Source of the DNA: Ephemerocybe angulata
Lineage: Eukaryota; Basidiomycota; Agaricomycetes; Agaricales; Psathyrellaceae
Direction of reading: 5' to 3'
DNA length: 64,000 nucleotides
Assembly: GCA_013368325.1 (NCBI GenBank)
Contig: JAACJK010000002.1
Span: 186,001 to 250,000 of the forward strand
Shown here: piece by piece, positions 33,456-43,821 of the stretch
How positions within the stretch are numbered: the stretch's first letter is position 1
Layout of the letters: the number at the start of each line of letters is the position of its first letter
Position numbers and translations under genes: made by a program
The notes under the pieces: generated by a model
The model's input: only the letters and a program-made list of their open reading frames with translations
Database searches by the model: none
Told to the model about the DNA's origin: nothing

Positions 33456-34503
33456 TGATGAGGAAAGTGCTGGTGTGCGCGGAAAACGCACACACACCAA
33501 CACACCAACACACAGACACTCGATCGATGAGTGCCGGCGTCGTCTCAGGACTTGGTTCTCTCAAAATCAATATATACGATAGACCACTCGTGTAGAGATA
33601 GTCTTGATGGGTCTTGTCTTGGGGCTGGGTCTCAGTAGACTGTAGTCGAGGGTACGACGTTGAACGATGGAGGTTCTCGATAGGTAGGTTTCTCGTAAAC
33701 GAGATCAAAGGCGCCGCAGAGGACGATTTGGGAGGGAATCCACACTAATGAAAGAGTGGAGGTGTTGACGAGGTCAACGGGGTGCCGGACTCGATCGCAA
33801 AATGCGAGAATCACACAGCGAGAGGTTCAGGGTGAGGGAGATCACGAACGAAGACTCAAAAACAACTGGGGTGACGATTAACTGCCTATCAAAATACAAA
33901 CGGTTTAGATACTTATACATATAATAAAATCACATGAAAGGAGGAGGAATGAGTCAGAAAGAGGATCGGATAAGAAAAAGAAGCATAGATGAAGAGATAG
34001 AAGCATGGCAGAGGGGATAGAAGGGACCGGCGCTTGCTTGGAGGCGCGTGACGGTGCGTGATGTTGCCGGTCTGCGGCACAATTGATGGGTTGATGGCGG
34101 CGCGGCGTTTGCCGCGCGGCCTCTCGTCTCGATGATCTCGAAGGGAAACTGGGGTGCAATGGCTCTCGCAGGGTATGGTGAGGCCTGGGTGGAATGTACG
34201 AGGGCAGATAATAGGTAGGAGGCCCCCATGGGTTGGTTTGGACCAAGGGAGGAGGTGCAGCTACTCAGGGAGAGTTTTCGGTACTCACACGAGCATCCGA
34301 TGCTACGTGTTTGTTACCATGCTCATCCTGCTCTTGTAGTCTCATTTGATAATAGAATATCATGTTTTGCAAATCCTCCCCTGTCCCTTCGCCTGGTGAG
34401 GAGAGTGAGAACTCTCCTCTGGACAAGTCACTTGGATACCCGGTGCGTGGGGTTTACACGCACCGGTGCGCGAAAATTGCTATTTTCGGCACCGGGCGTA
34501 TCA
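33456..34503. repeat. Right LTR (1048 bp)
   Basis: A copy of the left LTR with the same length and ends. The bases just before it (33410-33455) include a purine-rich patch (GGGAAAAGGGG) that could be a polypurine tract, which would place the coding sense on the plus strand. Confidence 0.9.
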
Positions 34504-34540
34504 CCGAATACACCATCCTCGTCCGAATACCTCGTCCGAA
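34504..34540. repeat. CTCGTCCGAATAC-type repeat, right part
   Basis: The continuation of the array at 27871-28038, separated from it by the LTR element. Confidence 0.8.
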
Positions 34541-34558
34541 TTACTTATAAAAGAGCTA

Positions 34559-36579
34559 CTACATTCGTAAGAGTTCCTTGCGGGCTTCATACTTAATCAT
34601 ATTCGGACAGTGGGGATTCTTGCACCTTCGAGATATCCGCCAACGAAGTAAGTCCGTCCTCCAAAAGTCCATGTCAATAGGAGGAGCCCTTCCCCATCCG
34701 GGAGTGGAAGGCCCGTTAACTTCACTCGACCATTCCTCGACCATCAGCCCAGGATCTTCATACGACTTCCTCCACACGGCCGGACAATATATACCACACT
34801 CTCGGCTCCAATGGCTGTTGTCCTGGGTCACCACAAAGGTAGGAGGACGGTCCCCCCTACCTGGCAGATTCTCCGAGTAGCCTTCGACCACCAAACTTTC
34901 GTTTGAAGCGACGAGCCTGGGGTAGAATGAGCCAATAGTGGTGGGGGTGATAGCATTCATCTGGGCTGTGTGTGCGGATCCGAGCACTACCGAAATCGCC
35001 TCTTCCCTGCTCGCAATGACAGATATGTATCTGGTCTTGGGGGTAAAGTTTAGTCAGGAGCCGGTTAGGGAAGGTTTGAATGAGCTCACTTCGTCGCCAT
35101 CCCCCCTTTCGAAGTTCTCCACACGAGCTGCACTTCCCGTGTTCTTGTAACGCGACACGTTTCCAACGGTTGAGCTGTAGCCCAGATCCGAAAGGAAAGT
35201 GTGCATTAGGTCCTCGGTATCACGCGAAACGACGATGTTGAGATCGGCTGGGGCCACGATTGGGAGGGAGGATTGGGAAAGGAGCACCTTGGGCAGATGA
35301 GGGGAAGGACATCACTTTGAAGCCATGCAAGGACGCACCTGTCGGACAACCGAGCCTATAATGGCACCTCTTGACTCCCCCAGAGTGTTGAAGAAGCCCT
35401 GGATTTTGCTCCGGGGAATGAATGGTTCCAAAGCATCGAAAATTCGCAATCGAATCTCGGCCTTGCAAACTTTCGCGGCCGGGGCAGGGCCTCGCGCTAG
35501 GGAGACAAGGTGGAACCAGGGAAGATAACAGACAGTGAGTGGGAGCAAGTCGCCTTTCAGGACGGCGGGGAGAGAGAAAGGAGCTGCCATTTGGGACGAG
35601 GAAGAGGTACAAAGTGTAAAAAACAATTATTCCCACCCTACGTCGGATTTCCGGGATAGCAATGGATAAGAATTGATTGGATGTTGCCACAAACCATCTT
35701 CGATATAGCTAGAGCGGCGCCCGCCATCAGTGGAGGGCCAAAGAAAATCTTGGATCTCCATACCTTTGCAAGAGGCTCTCGATATGATGTAGATCTCTCT
35801 CGAGGACGTCCTGGACTATGCCCGTTGTGCGACTACTCTTGACTACCACTACATTCCCATAGACCGACTTCGTCGAGAACCCGACCTTCAGGGAGTCGTA
35901 GAGCCTGTTTCGAGGGGCTGGAGGAGACGTCTACGGAACTCGGTCATCAGTCATGTTGGGATCCGGAGGGTCCATCGCAATACAAACCTTGGAAGAACGG
36001 AAGATGGTCCAGGTAAATATCATGTCTCGACCGTTGACATCTAGGGGCCAGCGTTTCAAGGCCGCTCCGTCATCTGCGACTGGCCATAAACCCACGCGAT
36101 CCAGTGCTTCAGGGTTGAGATATGCGTCGACATCAAGGTCCACATTCCGGGCGATGGTCTCGTAGCCCGGATGAATGACGACAGGTAGAATCAGAGGCTC
36201 AGATGTTTCTGCCCCAAAGACACAACATTTGACCGTAGATATCAGGCCAGCCTGGCGAGGGGTCAGCTGAGACGCGACACGGAATGGTGGTAATGTATGA
36301 GGGCGTACCTGGCACGCTGTCGTTATTAAGTTACCTGTGGTCTCCAAGGCTTCCCGTGTGTACATGTTCAATGGCTAAGTTTGATGGTGCAGAGGGGATG
36401 GTGGAAAGGAATGACGACGGGCGAACTTGGAAGTCCTCCAGCTCAAATATGATTACGTACTTCGCCTTACAAAATATGATATGGGCGCTAATGGATTGAC
36501 CGGGTACAACAATACCCGAATTCCGGGTGGATTTGCAGGAACGGCCGAATCTCAATAACCCCTCTCCATGATCGGCCAA
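34559..36579 (-). CDS. Multi-exon protein of unknown function
   Basis: The last exons are well supported: 35287..35090 and 35035..34559, with GTGCGT/CCAAG and GTGAGC/CCAAG junctions in phase. They are preceded by coding 35555-35339, joined to upstream exons through an intron starting CGTAGG near 35650. Further exons lie at about 35937-35760 (LYDSLKVGFSTKSVYGNVVVVK), about 36255-35995 (AETSEPLILPVVIHPGYE) and from ATG 36579 (MADHGEGLLRFG). A shorter gene starting at ATG 35590 (308 aa) is an alternative. The C-terminus has RRCKNPHCPNM, a possible half zinc site. No known family is recognised. It is convergent with the gene at 25043-27789, from which it was separated by the LTR insertion. Confidence 0.55.
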
Positions 36580-36616
36580 AGGGATATAAAACTGCAGTAC
36601 AACGAACGACGATACA

Positions 36617-39216
36617 TCAATGTTTAAGTTGTGAGACCGGAAGTGGCGTTAAAGGCGATAATGGGGATTCCTCACCCAAGGGGCTCAACGTTGCAGCAGC
36701 GTCCCTTGCTGGAGAACCATAAGCAACTGCTGTTGAAGATGGATTGGTTGCCTCATTGATTTTTTTCGCCCTGCTTCTCGTCAGGGCAAAGCTAATCGAC
36801 CGGTCATCCTCACAGTCTGGGACGGAAGGTTGTTGGGAGCCAGTGGAGAACGTTGAGAAGACCATGCTGGAGATACCCGGCAGGAGCAACGAACTCGCAG
36901 AGGCTGAGCTGCCGAGTGCAGCTTCGGACGCCACCTGCTGGATGGGAGAGAGGGACGGTGCTGCGGCCGACGTAACGGCCGCATCCTCGGAGCCACAAGG
37001 TGCACCTTCGGACGAGAGCTGCCGGATGGGAGCTTGGGCAGGACCCAAGTGCGAGACGGACGGCGCTGCGGCCGAGGTAACGGCCGCATCCTCGGAGCCA
37101 CCAGGTGCACCTTCGGACGAGAGCTGCCGGATGGGAGCTTGGGCAGGGCCCAAGTGCGAGAGGGACGGCGCTGCGGCCGAGGTAACGGCTTCAGATGAGA
37201 CTCTACCCTCGGATGAGGGCTCCTGGATGAGAGCATCTGCAGGTACCTCGGATGACACTGTAGTTCCCCGGGTACTGGCCGCAACCTCGGACGAGACGGG
37301 CAGTCCTGCGGCCGAGGTACCGGCCGCACCCTCGGATGACACCTGGGGGTACTCGTCAGTTGTCGAGACGGGGCTTATTTGAAGATCGACCTACGGCTTG
37401 AGCTGGTGCCAAGTTCCCACCAACGGCCGAGATGACGGCCGCAATCTCGGATGAGAGCTGGTCGTTGAGAGCTTGGAGTCCTGCGGCCGAGGTACCGGCC
37501 ACCCCCTCGGACGAAGCCTGCTGTGCACTTGCATCAGTCATAGATAAGGTATGGGCACAAGGGGTGACTTACCATCTGTCCTTCGTATAGGAGGTTGGCA
37601 TCCAGCATATCATGGTATTGATCAAAAGTCGGAAATGGGGATGGGAGGTTGACTCGAATCCACCGCCCATTCCCGACTTCAACGAGTCCCACTGCGGAGA
37701 AAAGCATCTTGATATCGGACCCCGCCTTTGCTAGCTCAGCTTGTAGAGCAGCGACAGTATCGGCGTTCGTAGCTTCATCTCGTGGAGGGGCAAGCATTTT
37801 GAGGGAAGCCAAGAAGCTCTTGAGGCCATGGAGGTCGGTGAGAAGAGCGGACACCCCTTTGTGAACAGCGGAGACGTCAGTTTCCAGAGATTGGTCGAGT
37901 CTCTTGACATCTCCTAAGGCCGCACCGACGAGAGTGAGTTGGTCAGAGAGGAGTCCATCTGTTGGAAGGTCACCGAAGTATTGCTCGAGGGCGACCCCGA
38001 CGTCTCGAGACACTTTGCCCGTTTGATGTTCAATCCACGCGCGCGCCTTCAGACCGTAGTCTTCAGATAGCCCCTCCACCACGTTCTTCATCGTTATCTC
38101 TATCTTCGCCTCCGTCGATTCATCTAACGCTTTCAGCCGGGGCTCGAGGCTTTGACGGACAGCTTCTGCGATGTCCTGAATCTTCGCTCCACCTCCATCC
38201 ATCTCCTTCACCGCCTCAGTACGCTTCTCCACCAATTCGACCGCCTGCTCGATGCGAGTTGCTGTCGCCTTCACCAACTCCTCAGTTCGCTCCAGAGCAG
38301 GAGGGATTGCATCCACCTTCCTTTCCACATCTGTGAAACCTTCACGGACCTCCTTCAGAACTTGGTCTATGCCTGATCCCAGGTGCTCCACCGCATCGTT
38401 GAACCGATCATGCATCGTCTCCTCTATCGCATTCCCAGTCCTCTTCAAGGCTCATGACAGCCTTTCCTCCATGACTGCAGAATGATCCTCGAGTATCCCC
38501 CCAATTCGCTTCGACACTTGTTCCAAGAGTGATTCGGTCATCCTCTCCATCCTCTTCTCCATCGGCCCCATAATGTGTTCCACCATCAGCTTTGCGATCT
38601 TCCCCATCGTGTCCGTGGTAGCTCCCTGAGGCAGCCTGTCTTCCTTCAGCTGGTTTACAACCCCATTCAAGTCCGCTACCCTCTTGTCGATTTGCTGAAG
38701 CATCCTCTCGTTCTGGATGACTTTCTTTTCCATGGTCTCTACTAGCAGCATGTCAGATTTGGTTGACCATGCGATAGAAAGGTTCGAACCCAGGTTGTGA
38801 ACATCAGCAACATCGCGTCGGATGATAGGGAGATCGTGACATTCGCGAAGGAGAGCGCTGGTACTTCCTTCAGTGTCATTGACCCTGGAGTCGAGATGAC
38901 GAGATTTCGCCTTGAGGGCAGTCACTTCCGGTCGAAGGGTGTTCGATAGTTCTCCATCGTGAGCTGGCTTGACAGAGGTGGACTTTGAAGGCTCCTGCTT
39001 GGGCCTCGTCGCCTGGCCCGTTGGCTTCAAGCCAACGGGCTCGCTGATGGGTCCACCCGAGTTGTCCTGTGGGTAGAGTATCAGCCTTGCGGTGTTAAAG
39101 ATGGATGCGGGCCTTACCTGAAGTTCGGACGGCCGGGAGGATTTCGGAAAGCCCGTCGATGCCGCGACGGCCGACCGTTGCCCGTGATCATCGGGAATAG
39201 GGTGGTTGAATTGTTC
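36617..39216 (-). pseudogene. Coiled-coil protein gene with an in-frame TGA and a missing start
   Basis: Reading leftward from about 39216 the frame gives EQFNHPIPDDHG, an intron at about 39118-39068, then long heptad-rich helices (38940-37640) with VKATATRIEQAVELVEKR-type sequence. A Ser/Ala-rich tail follows, with a 105-bp tandem repeat (around 37000-37210; LSSEGAP, SHLGPAQAPIRQ) and a final basic patch. A TGA at 38454..38452 interrupts the first coiled coil between RLS and ALKRTGN. The frame is the same on both sides and no intron fits, so CGA to TGA is likely. No ATG is found before the left end of the Helitron at 39217, so the gene probably lost its start to that insertion. Function unknown. 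Confidence 0.55.
36999..37210. repeat. 105-bp coding tandem repeat
   Basis: Two near-identical units of 105 bp (35 codons) with a partial third. Each contains TGCACCTTCGGACGAGAGC and GATGGGAGCTTGGGCAGG, spaced exactly 105 bp apart (37001 and 37106). Confidence 0.8.
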
Positions 39217-39233
39217 CTTGTTACGAGTCCGTA

Positions 39234-42200
39234 GTTTACGGAGGAATCGTTCTGTTACGGTCCATTTTGCGAGACGCTCTCAAGCGACTTTAGGAAACTG
39301 TACACAGCCACTGATCCGCGTGTGATGAGATCAATCTGGCCTCTGGCTGCTGCGAGACGCTCTCAATTGCAGGCGTGGGAGATGTGCCTCACAGCCACTG
39401 ATCCGCGAGCGATGCAAGTTTCCAACGTCGGAAACTTGCAAGGCTTCCACTTCACCGATCTTCACCCTTCTCTCATCTCCACCTCGTTCTGCAGAGCCCG
39501 ACGGTGTCCCACCGTCCGCCTCTCCCTGAAACGCGCTCATGTGGCCTTAGATGTCCGGGACCACGCTTCTGGCCGTCGAAGACTGTCGGAACTGCTCGCT
39601 CGCCACCTCATAGCCGCTGTCCCCGTCGTCGCTACCCACCACCACCGTTGTTGAACTCAAGCTTGATGCTACTTCTTGCCGCCCCGTCTCCCCGCGGTCC
39701 TCCCAGCCTATGTGCCCAGCCAACCGCGTCCGCCATCGTCCAGGTCTCTCCTATGCATGCCCGTATGTTCACACCCTGCCCTTCCGACACGTACTGACCT
39801 TCAATAGTGCACGGTTCAACCAACACCTCTCAGGGTGTCATGTACCGTCACCGTCGTCGTGTTGAAGACCGACGTCGATTTTCGCTACCATATCAGCGTC
39901 GACCGCCGTTGCCGTCGTCGTGTTGAAGACCAGCGACAGCTTACAGCTCTCCATCACTCCATCGCCCCTCCCATCCACCACTCAATTCCTTTCTCGCTCC
40001 TTCAACGCCCCTCGTTTCTAGGGGTGCCACTGGCTTTCCTTTTCGTCACCGTCGCTTTCTCCCGTCGTCGTCGTTGCGGACGCCGAGCTCAAGGTGAATT
40101 CTAACGCCCATCGCCCAAGTCCCGCACTAATGATCCCATTTCCTTTACAGCGCTGGCTGCTTGTTCTTGGCCGCCACGTCCACCTCGCTAGTTCCCTTTA
40201 TTCTTCGCCCACCTAGTTTCTCGAATTCAAACCAAGTCTGAACGATAAAGTAAGTCTATTCTTTCGTTTTCTCCTTCCAGGTACTGATACATTGAGCAGA
40301 CGCGACGAGCACTTTCACTGCGCAACGGTAAGCATAGATTCTCTCGGCGACACGACACGACGACGAACACTGACCATATTTCTCAGCCGTGACATCTTTT
40401 ACCTGGACTCGCGCTCGCCGCCGACGCCAGCACCGACGACTGCAGCCGCCACATCCGTCGTCTCCATCCAATGCTGCTAGCGTCGCCGTCGTCCCTCTCG
40501 CAAGCTCCCGAAATACCAACCAGGAATCAAGGTAAGCCACACATTCACGGCCCAGATAGATGACGATGGACTCACCTTGCTTTCAGACCTCACCAGTTGG
40601 CTGCAGTCCGCCGTCGCGCTCAACGCGGCGGCCACCTCGTCGCCGCCTACCTTGCCACTACCCTACGTCGCTCGCTACCAAGTCCTCACCACCGTCACCA
40701 CCTCACCCAAGCGGACACTATCCATCACCGACGCCGCCACGTTGAAGACCTGTCGCTAGCTTTTCGCCGTCCGACTGCGGCCACCACTGCACCGCCAATC
40801 GCAACATTGAAGACCGCCGCCGGTGCTCAACCGCCACTGTGTCTCGCCATTGACTACCACCGGTGCGCTGAAGAGCCTGGTTCGTCTCGGTAAGTCGCAC
40901 CCTCAACCTACCTTCGTTACCTCTACTGACCTGCAATTCCGCTTTGCAGGCAACCCATTACCTATCGGCAACTTCGAATCCCCCACAGATGGCGACGAGC
41001 ACGGCGCGAGCGATTTCTCCCACTCCCGCGGTTCCCATGAGCCCCCGACGTTTGGCGAACCTCTAAATACCCCACCAGGCCACCCATCTCGCGTTCCTCG
41101 ACCCACCCTTTCCAGTCGAACCACCCTTTGTATCGCAACGGCGACTCGCGCCTTCCATATCCGATTCCCTCTTCCGACCGCTGGTGTCTCCCATCGACTC
41201 TCTACTGTCGGAAGGTGAAAGATGCAATGGCCAAGGTCAGGGGAGGAGGACGGCACAGCGAAGAGGGGAAGGGAGCCCGAAAGCTCATGCTTACAAGAAC
41301 GCCCCGTCTCTTGGCCCCTTCACTCAGCGGTGTAAGCTCGCCATACTACAGCTGTAGTACCTCTTTGGCGCACCGGTAAGTCCTTTCATTCCGCTCGCTC
41401 TCCCCACTCACTCACATCCCTCCTCAGACACCACTGCGACTTCGGACCACCGCCGCCATCACTGCTATGACCGAGTGCCGTCCACCACCACCGTCGGCTG
41501 GAGTGCGCGACTACCTCGGCATCGTCTAGCAGAGTCTTCGTCCGCCACGACATCAAATGTTCTTACCCTAGCTAAGACGGAAGTTTTCTCCTCGCCCGCG
41601 ATGGTGGCCATCGTCCACCCTACGAACCATCAGATATACTTCGTTATCCGACCCCTTACCTATCTACTCTTCACTCCAGCTTCGCTTCCACGGCGTCATT
41701 CAAGCTTTCCGACAGGACCGCCCTCGAACGCCCAGCTCCACGAATTCCTCGCCTGCGTGCACTCGCACTTGCCAGTGCACACGTAGAAGTTCTCCCCCGA
41801 GGGGCCGGAAGCCGGTCGAGGACTTTGTAGTAGATAATTATTCATGTACTGTACCTATCTGAATCCAACGCAATACTCCTTCGTAACCACTTTGCTCAAG
41901 AGGGATGCGATGAACGATGACATCACTTACCACCGCCGGAGTCCGGGGATGCGGGCGGAATGCTCCGTGCTGGGGCCGTTACGCCAGGTTTGCGCCAGTT
42001 AACGGCTTGTTCCGTCCCACCATCGTCTCAAACGTTGACCTCGCTGCCTGACCGTCCGTTGAAACACCCTTCCACAAATTACACCAACCATGATTTCAGC
42101 AATCTCCCAGCCACTGGCCATCCTCTTTTTCCGTTCTCCTGAGGGAGATCCGTTGCAGATAGGAGGTCATGCCCTCTGTGGCATGACATATGGCCCCAGC

Positions 42201-42396
42201 GGGACCTTCGCCCTGTTTGCATACCCACAGCCAGGGCGATTCTTATATCATTTCCACTCTCGGACCTTGGTACTGTCGACTTTTCCTGCATTCGATACAG
42301 AATTCTGACATGTTGTTTACCTAGGGCTCTCCTTGTTGCCATTCCGCTCAACCCAACAGTTCGCACTCCTCAATTCTGTGTGCTCGCTCACTGACT
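39234..42396. other. Non-coding 5' region of the Helitron
   Basis: No conserved protein was found. Two copies of a block with GCGAGACGCTCTCAA and CACAGCCACTGATCCGCG lie 83-87 bp apart (39268-39320 and 39351-39407). Repeated GTTGAAGACC motifs occur from 39850 to 40830. Several splice-like pairs are present, for example GTAAGTC at about 40892 with an acceptor at 40949, and GTAAGTC at about 41380 with one at about 41428. A spliced leader is possible. Confidence 0.4.
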
Positions 42397-42399
42397 GTG

Positions 42400-43340
42400 C
42401 TCACTAACACTCGCTCAACAGCTCTCGCAGACTCCTCTTCCCAAGACTCGCTCGCTGAGTCTTCCGTCCAGTGCTCGTTGGTCGATTCTGGTGCCGAATG
42501 CTTGCTTGGCGGCTCTGCTGTGCAACGCCCGCTCACAGACCTTGCTCTCCAACGCCCGTTCATTGACTCCTCCCTCCAACGCACCAACTCCTCCCTCCAA
42601 CGCACCGGCTCCTCCCACCAATGCACTGACTCCTCCTTTCAACGCACGAACTCCTCCCTCCAACGCTCGCTCGCCGATTTTGCTGCCCAATGCTCGCTCG
42701 CCGAATCTGCTGTCGAATGCTCGCTTGGCGACTCTGCTGACCAACACCCACTCACCGACCGTGCTCTCCAACACCCGTTAACTGACTCCTCCCTCCAATG
42801 CTCGCTCGCCGATTCTGCCGTCCAGTCCTTGCTAGGCAATTCTGCTGCCGAATATTTGCTTTGTGGCTGTGCTGTCCAACGGCCGCTCACATGTACAGAC
42901 CCTGCTCTCCAGCGCCCGTCCACCGACGTCTCCCTCCAACGCTCGCTCGCCAATTTTTCTGCCCAATGCTCACTCCCTGATTCTGCTGTCCAGTTATCGC
43001 CTTCTCGTTCTGCTGTTGAATGCTCGCTTGGTGGCTCTGCTGTCCCGCTCATTGGCCCTGCTTTCGCACGCCCGTTCACCGACTCCCTCCAATGCTCATT
43101 CGCTGATTCTGCTGCCCAGTGCTCCCCGGGCACTTTAGCTCTCAAACACCCTCTCGCTAATTCTCCTACCCAACTCCCGCTCACTGGCCCTGCTCTACAG
43201 CCCCCGCTCTCCGAACCTGGTGTTCATTGCTTGCTGAGCGAGTCTGCTGTCCAATGCTCGCTGATACTCCGACACTGCCTTGCTGATTCTACTGTCCAAT
43301 GCCCGCTCACCAAATCCACCTTCTGCTTCTCCGTTGCTGA
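42400..43340 (+). repeat. Degenerate GC-rich tandem repeat, open in the Helitron frame
   Basis: Imperfect units of about 33-36 bp built on CTCGCC-GATTCTGCTG-CCAATG encode variants of LADSAVQCS. The frame stays open from 42397 into the Helitron gene, but it has no ATG until about 43396. The codon composition is unlike the A+T-rich transposase part, so the repeat is probably upstream DNA or a fused leader, not transposase. Confidence 0.7.
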
Positions 43341-43371
43341 TTCTACTGTTCGACATTCTCTTGTTGATTCT

Positions 43372-43566
43372 ATTACCTCGAGTGAGGTGCCCCGAATGGG
43401 GCCTATATCTATTACCTCGAGTGAGGTGCCCCGAATGGGGCCTATATCTATTACCTCGACTGAGGTGCCCCGAGTGGGGCCTATATCTATTACCTCGACT
43501 GAGGTGCCCCGAATGGGGCCTAAATCTATTCCCTTGACTGAGGTGCCCCGAGTGGGGTCTGAATTT
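43372..43566 (+). repeat. 39-bp tandem repeat, five units
   Basis: Units start at 43372, 43411, 43450, 43489 and 43528. Each encodes 13 residues (ITSSEVPRMGPIS in the first). Each unit carries the inverted repeat CCCCGA-A-TGGGG, so every copy could form a small hairpin. More diverged copies continue to about 43700. Confidence 0.9.
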
Positions 43567-43821
43567 ATTGCGCCCCGACTGGGGTCTGAATGTATTGCTT
43601 TGAGCGACACACCCCAAGTAGGGTATACATCTACTGTTTTGAGTGACATGCCCCGAGTGGAGTGTGATGATATTGCCTTAAGCGACATGCCCCGAGCGGT
43701 GTACGGCGGTGGTCTTGCAAAGTCCATTCCATTTTCGCCTTTACTTGATCAATATATTGTTTCTTCACACCGATCAATATCCTTTCATGGATACTCGCTC
43801 AAGTATATCTCATATAGCCCT

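Larger units (their letters stand above)
28039..34503. mobile_element. Non-coding LTR retroelement, young insertion
   Basis: Two direct repeats of 1048 bp (28039-29086 and 33456-34503) begin TGATGAGG and end GTATCA, the TG...CA ends typical of LTRs. I noticed only about two base differences between them (in the CA-rich run near 28070 and near 28634). The element is flanked by CCGA on both sides (28035-28038 and 34504-34507), a likely 4-bp target duplication inside a CTCGTCCGA array. The 4.4-kb interior has no gag, protease, reverse transcriptase or integrase sequence that I can recognise, so it would depend on proteins from elsewhere. Its orientation is not certain. Confidence 0.85.

Noticed and set aside
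28039..34503. DNA transposon with direct repeats or a segmental duplication
   Set aside because: Equal-length 1048-bp direct repeats with TG...CA ends and a 4-bp flanking duplication fit LTRs better.
42639..43184. Minus-strand gene opposite the Helitron leader
   Set aside because: It is the antisense of the GC-rich tandem repeat and lacks any motif.
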